From DASQHW01 sp038209365 (GTDB lineage: Bacteria; Actinomycetota; Acidimicrobiia; IMCC26256; PALSA-610): a DNA stretch of 21,918 bases. The stretch lies in contig JBBQXS010000061.1 in NCBI GenBank assembly GCA_038209365.1, positions 1 to 21,918 of the forward strand, read 5' to 3'. This document shows, one piece after another, positions 13,177 through 20,034 of the stretch; position 1 is the stretch's first letter; the number at the start of each line of letters is the position of its first letter. The position numbers and the translations under genes are program-made. The notes beneath the pieces were generated by a model. That model saw nothing but the letters and a program-made list of their open reading frames with translations, did not search any database and had not been told where the DNA came from.

Positions 13177-13917
13177 CTACTCCTTGACGGGCCTGTCAGC
13201 GTCGACGTCGATCTGTTCCTTGCGGACCGTCTCCGAGACCTTCTGATCTTCGGTCACCGTGTCCTTGGCGAGCTTGACCCGCTCTTGGGGAACAACCCGC
13301 TTCGACACGACGACCTCTTCGGCGTTGAGGACCGTCTCGTGCTCGCCCTCGGAGATCTCGGGACCGTCCATCGCCTGGGCCCGGTTGGCGTCGGTGATGG
13401 CCTCGCGCTCCAGACGCACTTCCTCGTGCTGTACAGGCACAGTCACGTTGACGTCCTCGGTCACCACACGCTTGACGAGGCGCGCTCGGCCTACCTCCTT
13501 ACCCTGCGTCGAGACGCTGAGCTCCTCCTCGGAGCGCGTCATCGCATCGTCGTGAGCTTTTCCCTGCGCGAGATTCCCCTTGGCGGCTGGAGCGCGCTTC
13601 CCAGCGTCGAGGTCGTAGTAGCGGTACAGCTCGGCTTCTTCGGACGCTTCGAGATGCCCGTCGGCCTCAATCTTCGGCGCGCCCTTCACCGTGTCCTTGG
13701 AGTACGCGAGTTGGAGGTCGTCGTCGGCGTTACGCGCCCCGGCGATCGGCGCAAAGGTCTGCTTCGTGCCGAAGAGACCGGTGGTGATCGTGACCCACTC
13801 GGGCTCGCCAGTCTCGTCGTCGTTGTAGAGGGCGGCGATAGTGCCAATCTTCTGTCCGTCCTTATCGACGGCCTGGTGACCGATCCATGCGTCGTAGTCG
13901 AGTGGCGTATTCGTCAT
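13177..13917 (-). CDS. PRC-barrel and DUF2382 domain protein
   Basis: This 246-aa protein has a PRC-barrel domain (residues about 8-90: WIGHQAVDKDGQKIGTI, EPEWVTITTGLFGTKQTFAP) followed by DUF2382 (about 125-240). The latter has its usual alternating R/E/V motifs (LVKRVVTEDVNVTVPVQHEE, VVSKRVVPQERVKL). It is hydrophilic, with no signal or membrane segment. This domain pair is common in actinobacteria and some cyanobacteria and is generally connected with stress, though its biochemical role is unknown. GGAAGG about 6 nt before the ATG supports the start. The upstream PRC-barrel gene runs 56 nt into this one. The order suggests co-expression with it. Confidence 0.9.
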   Translation of the reverse strand: MTNTPLDYDAWIGHQAVDKDGQKIGTIAALYNDDETGEPEWVTITTGLFGTKQTFAPIAGARNADDDLQLAYSKDTVKGAPKIEADGHLEASEEAELYRYYDLDAGKRAPAAKGNLAQGKAHDDAMTRSEEELSVSTQGKEVGRARLVKRVVTEDVNVTVPVQHEEVRLEREAITDANRAQAMDGPEISEGEHETVLNAEEVVVSKRVVPQERVKLAKDTVTEDQKVSETVRKEQIDVDADRPVKE

Positions 13918-14419
13918 GAGATTCCTTCCGGGGGTTTAGCGGCGCGGCTTGACGAGCTGCACCGAGGGGTTGGGGGCGGTCTGGACTTGAATCGCAACGC
14001 GGAGTGAACTCCGACGGCCCGTCCCCGCAGTCGAGCCCGTAATAGGCCCGGAGCTGGACCTCGTCGTTTCGCGAGAGTTCCTCATCGACGTGTACGCGGG
14101 GAGCCGCGTTCACGAACGCGTGTTCGAAAGGCACACATACGTCATCTCCGCGCCGCCTCGCGTGGATGATCGGGACGATCGATTCCCGGGTGCCGAACAA
14201 TCCGCCATGGACGAGCACCCAGGCCGGATGATTTGTACGGTGATCGAAGTACACCTCGGCGATCCTGCCGATCTTGTCGCCGTCGAGGTCGACGAGCGTG
14301 CGGCCGCGCCAGGCTGCTGCCTCTCGCCGTAGCCGATCGGCCACGCGTTCTCCGAGGTTGTCAAGCGAGAGAAACCGTTCGTCTTCCGACCGCACGTAGC
14401 AAGAGACGCGTACGGACAC
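13862..14419 (-). CDS. PRC-barrel domain protein
   Basis: The core is a PRC-barrel: WRGRTLVDLDGDKIGRIAEV, then HPAWVLVHGGLFGTRESIVPI, then VCVPFEHAFVNAAPRVH and DEVQLRAYYGL. It strongly parallels the N-terminal half of the adjacent PRC-DUF2382 protein (GLFGT is shared), so the two genes probably arose by duplication. The start is uncertain: GTG at 14419 gives 185 aa and GTG at 14395 gives 177 aa. The last 50 residues are low-complexity and overlap the next gene's start, so they may matter little. It is divergent from the sigma-factor gene at 14469, leaving about 50 bp for both promoters. Confidence 0.75.
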   Translation of the reverse strand: MSVRVSCYVRSEDERFLSLDNLGERVADRLRREAAAWRGRTLVDLDGDKIGRIAEVYFDHRTNHPAWVLVHGGLFGTRESIVPIIHARRRGDDVCVPFEHAFVNAAPRVHVDEELSRNDEVQLRAYYGLDCGDGPSEFTPRCDSSPDRPQPLGAARQAAPLNPRKESHDEYATRLRRMDRSPGRR

Positions 14420-14439
14420 CGCGCATGACGCGCGTTTCA

Positions 14440-14449
14440 CAGAATTCTG
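14440..14449. promoter_or_regulatory. CAGAATTCTG palindrome midway between divergent PRC and sigma genes
   Basis: The 10-bp perfect palindrome is about 20 nt from each start codon (14419 minus, 14469 plus). A shared operator or promoter element is plausible, but no -35/-10 pair can be read with confidence. Confidence 0.3.
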
Positions 14450-14468
14450 GACGGGCACCCTTCTTTGT

Positions 14469-15662
14469 ATGGAACAGACGCTCGGTGGGGCACCCGCCAA
14501 TGCCGCTGAGCTCAGTGAAGTAATCCGGCGCGTCGTTGCGGCGCGTGTGAACGACCCTCATGAGGTCGAGGACCTCGTACAAGAGACGCTCGTAAAGGTC
14601 GCCGCCGCCGAAACGCGCCTCGGCTCCGACGCACTCCAGGGATACGCGATCGTCACCGCCCGAAACCTCATCATCGGCCGGGCTCGCAGTGACGGAACCC
14701 ATCGCCGTCACGTGCATCGCCTCGTCGACTACACCAGGCTCGACGGTCCCGAAGAGCTCACACTCCAACGCGAAGAGACGGACGCGCTCGCAACCGCCCT
14801 GACGCGGCTCGACGAGGCCGACCGCACGCTCCTCCTCGCCCACGAGGTCGACGGGATCGATACCGCTTCGCTCGCCGAGACCGACGAGACCACACCCGGT
14901 GCCATCGCCGTACGCCTCGCACGCGCACGAGCCCGCCTTCGCGTCGAGTTCCTGCTCGCGTTCCGAGGCACCACGCTCTCCGACCCGAGATGCCGATCCG
15001 TGCTCCTCGCTCTTTCGTCTGGTGATCGACGCCGCCAACGCGCACTCCGCGCCGGCGATCATCTCGTCACGTGCGCAACATGCGCGAGCCTCAGCGCACC
15101 ATTGATCGAGCGTCGACGTTCGATCGCCGGGCTCATCCCCTTCCTCTTCATCGACCCGCTCAAGGCGATGGGGCGCATCGCCCGCAACGGCAAGGTCCAA
15201 GCCGCGGCCGCGGTCACGACGGTCGCCGCCGGAACACTTGGCGTCGTCGCGTTCGTCCAACCCCCGGCGGCGCCGAAGCGTGCCCCGATCACGACGACCG
15301 TTGCTGCGCACTCACCGGTCATGTCCCGGAACCAGTCGTTGCTTCCTCCTCCGGCCCAGGGCTTAAAGCCATTCGTCGGCCAACCAGTACGAGCACGCGC
15401 GGCATTGGTACTTGCTGTGCCGGCTGACGAGGGCGCGTGGATCGGCACGAACAACACGGCCCGTATCTGGGTCCAGTTCCACGGGCGAGGTGAGTCCCCG
15501 TTCGTGCTGCGACCCGGCCAGCACCTCACCTTCACCGGGCGCCTCGTCCGCAATACGCCCGACTTCGTCGTGCACGCGCGAATCCCGGAGCCTGACCGCT
15601 CAGCCGTGCTCACCCAAGGTGCACACATAAGCGCGCAAACTTCTACCGTCACCATCACGTGA
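14469..15662 (+). CDS. Single-chain ECF sigma factor with zinc anti-sigma motif and membrane anchor
   Basis: In this 397-aa protein, residues about 12-85 form sigma region 2 (EVEDLVQETLVKV, ITARN-like VTARNLIIGRARS) and 104-165 region 4 (ALTRLDEADRTLLLAHEV). Next comes C175 and then H198-x3-C202-x2-C205, the zinc-binding pattern of ZAS anti-sigma domains. A hydrophobic helix at about 243-264 (VQAAAAVTTVAAGTLGVVAF) and an outside domain of about 130 residues follow. Sigma factor, inhibitor-like module, anchor and sensor thus seem fused in one chain. Fused sigma/anti-sigma-like proteins are known among actinobacterial ECF groups; the signal is unknown. No ribosome-binding site is seen, so the mRNA may be leaderless. 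PRC-barrel genes lie divergently and are candidate targets. Confidence 0.82.
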   Translation: MEQTLGGAPANAAELSEVIRRVVAARVNDPHEVEDLVQETLVKVAAAETRLGSDALQGYAIVTARNLIIGRARSDGTHRRHVHRLVDYTRLDGPEELTLQREETDALATALTRLDEADRTLLLAHEVDGIDTASLAETDETTPGAIAVRLARARARLRVEFLLAFRGTTLSDPRCRSVLLALSSGDRRRQRALRAGDHLVTCATCASLSAPLIERRRSIAGLIPFLFIDPLKAMGRIARNGKVQAAAAVTTVAAGTLGVVAFVQPPAAPKRAPITTTVAAHSPVMSRNQSLLPPPAQGLKPFVGQPVRARAALVLAVPADEGAWIGTNNTARIWVQFHGRGESPFVLRPGQHLTFTGRLVRNTPDFVVHARIPEPDRSAVLTQGAHISAQTSTVTIT

Positions 15663-15680
15663 ACAGCTAGCGCGCGTCCG

Positions 15681-15699
15681 CTGACCGATCGTTGGTCAG
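15681..15699 (+). terminator. Hairpin between convergent sigma and unknown genes
   Basis: CTGACC and GGTCAG pair around GATCGTT, 18 nt after the sigma-factor stop. The right arm includes the stop codon of the minus-strand gene. There is no T-run, so its strength is uncertain. Confidence 0.4.
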
Positions 15700-16148
15700 T
15701 GACCGTGCCCGAACCACGAAGCAAGTCGGGGGTCGGTGTAGTCGCCGGCGAGCTCGTCGGCGATCGCCGCGAGGTAAACGAAGCGGCGCAAATGTATTTC
15801 TTCGTCGTCGGTCAATTCCCGAGTCCTCGGCGCGTGGCGCAGCAGCTCCCGTACCTCGTCTAGCTCCGGTGGCCAGTCGGGCTGGAGCCCGCCAAGCAGT
15901 CTTTCGGTCTCTCGGGTCCCGGCCGGTATCCCGACCACCGCGCCCACGTGGTTTGCGGCGGTGTCGGCAAATTCACGAAAGACTGTCTCAACCAATGCTC
16001 GGTCGTCGTCTTCTATTTTGGTGAGCGGGCCGAACGGTTTGAGCCGGTCAGGCGTGAAGACCCAGTCGGGAACGGCGCGGAGTTTGCAGCGTTGCTCCGC
16101 CCTCTGCTTATCGAAGGCGTTCGTAAGCGAAGGATGGCCGCGTTTCAT
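15696..16148 (-). CDS. Hypothetical protein (150 aa)
   Basis: I do not recognise the family. The protein is soluble and mostly helical, with an aromatic segment VPDWVFTPDRLKPFGPLTK near residue 26 and acidic helices later (DDEEIHLRRFVYLAAIADELAG). It ends in a His-containing FGHGH. Base composition and codon use resemble the neighbours. The ATG at 16148 has no clear ribosome-binding site; a start further in is possible. It converges with the sigma-factor gene and shares a hairpin with it. No operon partner is visible, since the upstream WhiB copy on the same strand is broken. Confidence 0.65.
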   Translation of the reverse strand: MKRGHPSLTNAFDKQRAEQRCKLRAVPDWVFTPDRLKPFGPLTKIEDDDRALVETVFREFADTAANHVGAVVGIPAGTRETERLLGGLQPDWPPELDEVRELLRHAPRTRELTDDEEIHLRRFVYLAAIADELAGDYTDPRLASWFGHGH

Positions 16149-16201
16149 GCCAGTAGAGGCTAAGGGCGGGCGCCAGCATCCACAACGGTAAAACCAGTGA
16201 A

Positions 16202-16500
16202 CTACGCCGCGGCAACCCGCATCCTTAGACGCTCACGGCGGGACAGGCCCGCCCAGACGCCGAGCGAGTCTCTGTCGCGCAGCGCCTCTTCGAGGCAGTC
16301 GCGAGACACAATCGCGCCGTACCCAGAAACCGCACGATCCCACGACCCCGCGTCGACAGGTCGAGACGGCGGCCCACGATCACCGCAAGGACCTGAGCCA
16401 AAGACCGCACGGTCCGGCCTGCGACGTACCGAACACCGGTCGACTCGGCGTGGTGGCATCGATTGCGAACATTCCGAGTCGGGTATGAGACCGCCACTTC
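16202..16500 (-). pseudogene. WhiB-family regulator relic
   Basis: The minus strand ends with SRDCLEEALRDRDSLGVWAG and LSRRERLRMR, the C-terminal signature of WhiB proteins: the last cluster cysteine, the G-(V/I)-W-(A/G)-G-(L) turn, and a basic DNA-binding tail. WhiB proteins need four cysteines for an iron-sulfur cluster. Here the expected CxxC before the last cysteine and the more N-terminal cysteine are absent from the same frame, and the upstream sequence is scrambled over three frames. It is therefore a decayed whiB-like gene. The left boundary is the stop at 16202; the old start cannot be fixed. Confidence 0.55.
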
Positions 16501-16520
16501 GAGGACCAGGGAGCACTGCC

Positions 16521-16933
16521 ATGCCCGACGTGAGGAAACTCATCGAAGCGGATCAGTGGGGTCGAAGGCCTTTTCGCTCAGTTCAAGCAGGCGGGCTCGA
16601 AGTCCCTGTCCATGAAGATCTGCGAGGAGCTCGACGCACGCGAGCGCCGAGGAACGCGTCTTCTATCCGGTCGTGCGCAGCGAAGTTCCTGAGGGCCGCA
16701 AGCTCGCCGACGAAGGTGAGGATGAGCACGGTGAAGCCCGGCAGCTCATCGGACGCATCAAGAACACCGAGGACGAGAGTCATCTCACCGAGCTGGTGAC
16801 CGAGCTCGAGCAGGCAGTGTCGCACCACGTGCAAGAAGAGGTATCCGAGATGCTGCCCAAGACACGTGCAGCACTCGATGACCGACGACTCTCCAAGCTC
16901 GGAGATGAGTTCCAGGCCGCCAAACGCGGCTGA
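16521..16933 (+). pseudogene. Hemerythrin-like (HHE) protein broken by two frameshifts
   Basis: The three frames join into one hemerythrin domain. Frame one gives MPDVRKLIEAD (16521-16553). Frame two gives VEGLFAQFKQAGSKSLSMKI then CEELDA (16561-16638). Frame three gives ASAEERVFYPVVRSEVPEG, EDEHGEAR and SHHVQEEVSEMLP (from 16640). Both shifts look like 2-nt losses where the family has metal-binding histidines (ADH and DAH). The later ligands (EDEH, HHVQEE) remain. An AGGGAG ribosome-binding site precedes the ATG. A GTG at 16673 could start an 86-aa remnant. Hemerythrins bind O2 through a di-iron site, which could not form here. A sequence error should be excluded. Confidence 0.75.
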
Positions 16934-16942
16934 ACATCCCTC

Positions 16943-17662
16943 GTGGCGAGATCGAAGACACCGCAGCAGGCGAATCACGGGTACCGCCGGTTCGTCGCCG
17001 ACAATGGTCTCGCCATCGCGTGCTTCGCGTTGTTCTTCGCGTTTCTCGCGGGTCAGAGCTTGACGGGCTGGCAGGTCCACAACGACGACGCGCAACAGCA
17101 CGGCGGTCATGCGATCGGGTACCTCCGGTACCTCAGCACCGGCCATTTCTACGAGGCGGTGTTCGAGAACTGGGAGAGCGAGTTCCTACAGATGGGCGCG
17201 TTCGTGCTCCTCACCGTGTTCTTGGTGCAGCGAGGATCGGCCGAGTCGAAGCATCCCGACGGGCACAATGACGTCGACACCGATCCTGCCAGGGCGACGA
17301 ACAAGCGCGACGCGCCCTGGCCGGTGCGACGCGGCGGTATCTGGCTCACGCTCTACTCCAACTCATTGCTCATCGCGTTCTTCGCGCTGTTTCTCATGTC
17401 GATCCTCGGCCATGGTCTGAGCGGCGCCCCAGCGTTCGGGTACCCAGCAGCCGACCAGATCGGCAGTTATGCATCCGTCGGCGGCCGCCCGGGAGTTCGA
17501 CGCTCCGAGACCCGGAGCCGGTCGAACATCGCGCTCGGGCTCGTAGGCTTGGGCGGTCGTGGACGATCATTATTTGGCTCTGGGTATGGCGGGCATGGCC
17601 GCGGCAGGCGAACCGTTCATGGCGCACTTCGGCGCGGCACTCATCGCGGGGTGGTGGCTTGA
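16943..17662 (+). CDS. DUF6766-like membrane protein, C-terminally damaged
   Basis: The first 165 residues fit a two-repeat membrane protein: LAIACFALFFAFLAGQSLTGW is helix 1, then HGGHAIGYLRYLSTGHFYEA, NWESEFLQMGAFVLLTVFLV (helix 2) and QRGSAESK. The second repeat begins GIWLTLYSNSLLIAFFALFLMS (helix 3) and ILGHGLSGAPAFGY but then ends abruptly. The expected second W-x-S-E-F-L helix and RGSPESK are missing. From about 17440 the frame is glycine- and arginine-rich without similarity and runs 104 nt into the next gene, so the real end is lost. The start is GTG at 16943. It directly follows the broken hemerythrin gene, which it often accompanies in stress-gene clusters. Confidence 0.65.
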   Translation: MARSKTPQQANHGYRRFVADNGLAIACFALFFAFLAGQSLTGWQVHNDDAQQHGGHAIGYLRYLSTGHFYEAVFENWESEFLQMGAFVLLTVFLVQRGSAESKHPDGHNDVDTDPARATNKRDAPWPVRRGGIWLTLYSNSLLIAFFALFLMSILGHGLSGAPAFGYPAADQIGSYASVGGRPGVRRSETRSRSNIALGLVGLGGRGRSLFGSGYGGHGRGRRTVHGALRRGTHRGVVA

Positions 17663-18452
17663 TCGCGAACGTCGGCTTTCTCAGGCCGCGTCGGATGCGA
17701 TGGCTCACCAGGCCGACGCTCTCATCACGAAGCACTCGTGGCTCTTTCGCGATCGCCCTCAATGCGCGACAAGTGACCGTTGCGATGAACTGGTCGAAGC
17801 GATCGAAGACGGACTCGATCACGTGTGGGCCATCGGCCATGACGTCATCTACTCGGCTTTGGTGGTTCGTACGCTCCGGGAGCGCCCCGAGCTTGGTGAC
17901 GGGTCGATCATCGATGGCGTTCTGCGAGTACTGGCGTCGTGTCGGGAACAGCCGCTTCATCTGATCGGCGGCGTGTTCGACGTCAGCAACGCCAGGGCGG
18001 ACGAGGTCGCGGGCGAGACGGTCGCGGATACGCAATCGCTCGCTGAGGTCACGCTTCGAACGATGCTGGAGTTCCGACACGTCTATCTGGGGCTTCATCA
18101 GGGCGACATTGGCCACCTGGCCGATCATGCGCACGCGCTTCTCGTGTTAGATCGCCTTGGCTATCAACGCGCCGCGTCCCGAGGCATCTCAGGGTTCCGA
18201 GAGCATCTCGCCGCACTACGGCACGTCCGCCACTTGACGGCCGACCTGCCAGAGGTTCGCGAAGGGCTGAACGCCGATCCGCGCGAGGCTCGGTACTGGG
18301 ATCGGGAATGGTCGCAAAACGACTGGGCGGTCGGCCACGTGTTCAAGTATCCATACGCGATCTTGGACCTTCTCGACGTGGTCAACGATGAGACCATCGC
18401 ACCCGCCGTGCTCCGCCGCTTGGGTGACCTGGTTGTCGGCTCGCCTCGCTAG
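17559..18452 (+). CDS. Hypothetical His-rich helical protein (297 aa)
   Basis: I do not recognise the family. The protein is soluble and helical, with several His groups that look conserved in style: HVWAIGHDVIYSALVVRTL (about residues 86-105), LEFRHVYLGLHQGDIGHLAD with HAHALLVLDRLGY (about 170-200) and NDWAVGHVFKYPYAILDLLD near the C-terminus. This could be a metal-binding or haem-like helical enzyme, but no known catalytic motif is evident. The GTG start at 17559 lacks a clear ribosome-binding site. The upstream frame overlapping it is read-through of a damaged gene, so the overlap is not meaningful. A copy of the bulged-A hairpin follows the stop by 40 nt. Confidence 0.75.
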   Translation: MDDHYLALGMAGMAAAGEPFMAHFGAALIAGWWLDRERRLSQAASDAMAHQADALITKHSWLFRDRPQCATSDRCDELVEAIEDGLDHVWAIGHDVIYSALVVRTLRERPELGDGSIIDGVLRVLASCREQPLHLIGGVFDVSNARADEVAGETVADTQSLAEVTLRTMLEFRHVYLGLHQGDIGHLADHAHALLVLDRLGYQRAASRGISGFREHLAALRHVRHLTADLPEVREGLNADPREARYWDREWSQNDWAVGHVFKYPYAILDLLDVVNDETIAPAVLRRLGDLVVGSPR

Positions 18453-18491
18453 CCACGACGCTACGGCAGTACGGCGCCGAAGCCGTGACCC

Positions 18492-18520
18492 ACACGCACA
18501 GATTGCCCGCTCTGGCGTGT
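18492..18520 (+). repeat. Bulged-A hairpin motif, copy 2
   Basis: ACACGC (18492-18497), bulged A and CAGA (18499-18502) pair with TCTG (18511-18514) and GCGTGT (18515-18520) around TTGCCCGC. Compared with copy 1 the lower stem has changed on both sides (G-C to A-T), keeping the pairing. It lies 40 nt after the stop of the His-rich gene. Confidence 0.6.
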
Positions 18521-18607
18521 TCTCGCCACGGCGGCACCCCAGCGTCACACAATGTCCCTTGCACACGGCCCGATCGAGGGACATGCGCGCGCAGTTAGCC
18601 TTGTGCC

Positions 18608-19126
18608 GTGGTCGAAGACCTCGACGATCCGCGCCGTATCGAGCCGGGGTTCGTATTGGACGAGCGAGCGATGCTGGAGGCATGGCTCGACTTTCACCGC
18701 GTAACGCTACGACTGAAATGCGAGGGACTCGACGCCCGCGCGCTGAGGCGCCGTCCGATCAAGACCTCGGCGCTGTCGCTCCATGGTCTGATTCGTCACA
18801 TGGCGGAAGTCGAGCGGGGATGGTTCCATCGTGTGCTGCTGCGTGAACCCGATGTGCCGCACATCTGGCGATCGCCCGACCTGCCGGATGCCGACTGGGG
18901 ACCCCTCGACGACGCGGACTGGTCACATGATCTCCATACATGGGAGCGCGAGTGCCAAGAGAGCCGCCGAGCGGCTGCGTCGCTGACGCTCGACGACACT
19001 GGTGTGCGCCACGAGCGCGCGTGTTCATTGCGCTGGATCTTCAACCATATGATCGAGGAGTACGCCCGCCACAACGGACACGCCGACTTGATCCGCGAAC
19101 TGCTCGACGGTGCCGTCGGTTGGTGA
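18608..19126 (+). CDS. DinB-like (DUF664) protein
   Basis: This 172-aa protein fits the DUF664 branch of the DinB/YfiT four-helix superfamily: LDFHRVTLRLKCEGLDARAL, then LSLHGLIRHMAEVERGWFHR, then SLRWIFNHMIEEYARHNGHA and DLIRELLDG. The three metal-site histidines are visible: RHMAEVE and the pair in ARHNGHAD. Members often act as thiol (mycothiol, bacillithiol) dependent transferases or of unknown function; the substrate is not known. The GTG start at 18608 is followed by VEDLDDPRR. It stands alone between the His-rich gene and the convergent STAS gene, with the third bulged-A hairpin right after its stop. Confidence 0.88.
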   Translation: MVEDLDDPRRIEPGFVLDERAMLEAWLDFHRVTLRLKCEGLDARALRRRPIKTSALSLHGLIRHMAEVERGWFHRVLLREPDVPHIWRSPDLPDADWGPLDDADWSHDLHTWERECQESRRAAASLTLDDTGVRHERACSLRWIFNHMIEEYARHNGHADLIRELLDGAVGW

Positions 19127-19146
19127 ACCTGAAGGGCTCGCGGCTG

Positions 19147-19173
19147 GGCGCACAGAACGCCCGCCCTGGCGCT
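19147..19173 (+). repeat. Bulged-A hairpin motif, copy 3
   Basis: GCGC (19148-19151), bulged A and CAG(A) pair with (C)CTG and GCGC (19069-type arm at 19165-19172) around ACGCCCGC; one upper pair is lost. The copy begins 21 nt after the DinB stop. GGCTCGC upstream and GCGAGCC downstream could add an outer stem, which would fit a terminator. Confidence 0.6.
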
Positions 19174-19196
19174 GTTATGCGAGCCGCGTTCCGGCC

Positions 19197-19222
19197 TGCA
19201 CGCCGCAGTGGTTGCAGCCGAC
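19197..19222 (-). repeat. 26-nt repeat shared with 21020-21046
   Basis: Both copies read GTCGG-CTGCAAC-ACTGCGG-CGTGCA on the minus strand with one substitution and one inserted base. Here it encodes GCNHCGVQ behind a stop codon, so it is at most a scrap. The second copy is the tail of a Cys-rich frame. Confidence 0.5.
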
Positions 19223-19237
19223 GAGCACCGCGCTGAC

Positions 19238-19597
19238 TCAGCTTTGCTGGTGACCTTCGACGTGCTCGAGGAGGCGCTCTGCTCGGACCATGGTGAGAAG
19301 TCGCCGCGCCGCTTCGGACGGTTTCCGCAAGATCAGTGAGCCCCCATCGGCGGTCAGCGTCGCACGCGCTTGTTCCAGCACGGTGTGGGACGACGAGTCC
19401 ATGAACCGCACCCCGGACAGATCAAGGACGAGCGTTTGTGTCGGACCGAGGTGGGGTTCGATGGCGTCTCGCAGTCGTTCACACGTCGCCATGTCGATCT
19501 CGCCCCGAACGTGGATGACCGTCGCGCCCTCCACCTCTGCAACCTCAGTAGAGAAGTCCTCGTTCAACACTTCGACGCCCAGTCCGTTCGCCCTCAA
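19238..19597 (-). CDS. STAS-domain anti-sigma-factor antagonist
   Basis: This 119-aa protein has the SpoIIAA/RsbV STAS fold: TVIHVRGEIDMATCERLRDAI, then TQTLVLDLSGVRFMDSSSH and TVLEQARATL. The phosphorylation-site loop DLSGVRFMDSS has the usual serine after D (MDSSS). Partner switching releases a sigma factor when the unphosphorylated form binds its anti-sigma kinase; a SpoIIE-type phosphatase would reactivate it. No kinase is seen nearby; the phosphatase fragment at the window's left edge is a possible but distant partner. The first codon is TTG; a start further in would still give a full domain. It is convergent with the DinB gene. Confidence 0.85.
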   Translation of the reverse strand: MRANGLGVEVLNEDFSTEVAEVEGATVIHVRGEIDMATCERLRDAIEPHLGPTQTLVLDLSGVRFMDSSSHTVLEQARATLTADGGSLILRKPSEAARRLLTMVRAERLLEHVEGHQQS

Positions 19598-20034
19598 GGG
19601 GCGAGCACTCGTTACGTCAGCGCGTTACCCACGAAGCGCGGAACCACGCGCAATCCGTACGCGCTGTTCACCGTCCGGGGTGCCCGCCGCGCGCACGGGC
19701 GGGAGCTCGGCCACGGCGGACACCCTCATGTCCCGGCGACTAGTGGCGGAAGGAGAGACGTCGGGCGGGGTGTCAGTGCTGGCGCCCGGTGCTGGCGCCG
19801 TGAGCCAAGTATGCAACGCAAGAACTGGTAACCGCGGTTACCACCCAGAGGCCGTGATCAAAGTGACGCGCCCGGCGCAGCTCACGCCCACGTCACCGGC
19901 CGGTAACGGGCGATCCCGGCCGGGACGCGATGGGTGGCGTGCTGGTTTCGCGGCGGGGCCGCGCGAGCCGGGTATCCGACTTCGCGCGCGCGCCTCTCGG
20001 AGGGTCGGGAATCGTCTGCTAGAGAGAGCGAGCG
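19598..20034. other. 437-nt intergenic region, no gene seen
   Basis: Frames here are arginine-, proline- and serine-rich without similarity. The region must carry promoters for the STAS gene (minus) and the dienelactone hydrolase gene (plus). The one clear signal is the 18-bp palindrome at 19826-19843. Confidence 0.5.
19826..19843. promoter_or_regulatory. 18-bp perfect palindrome TGGTAACCGCGGTTACCA, candidate operator
   Basis: The palindrome lies between the divergent STAS and dienelactone hydrolase genes, about 190 nt from the hydrolase start and 230 nt from the STAS start. Its size and symmetry suit a dimeric repressor. No regulator gene is adjacent. Confidence 0.45.

Noticed and set aside
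12341..13246. A 301-aa plus-strand frame
   Set aside because: It is the complement of the TM-helix membrane protein gene; its D/G/H-rich composition is typical of antisense in high-GC DNA.
13156..14007. A 283-aa plus-strand frame
   Set aside because: It is antisense to the PRC-barrel/DUF2382 gene, whose domains and ribosome-binding site are clear.
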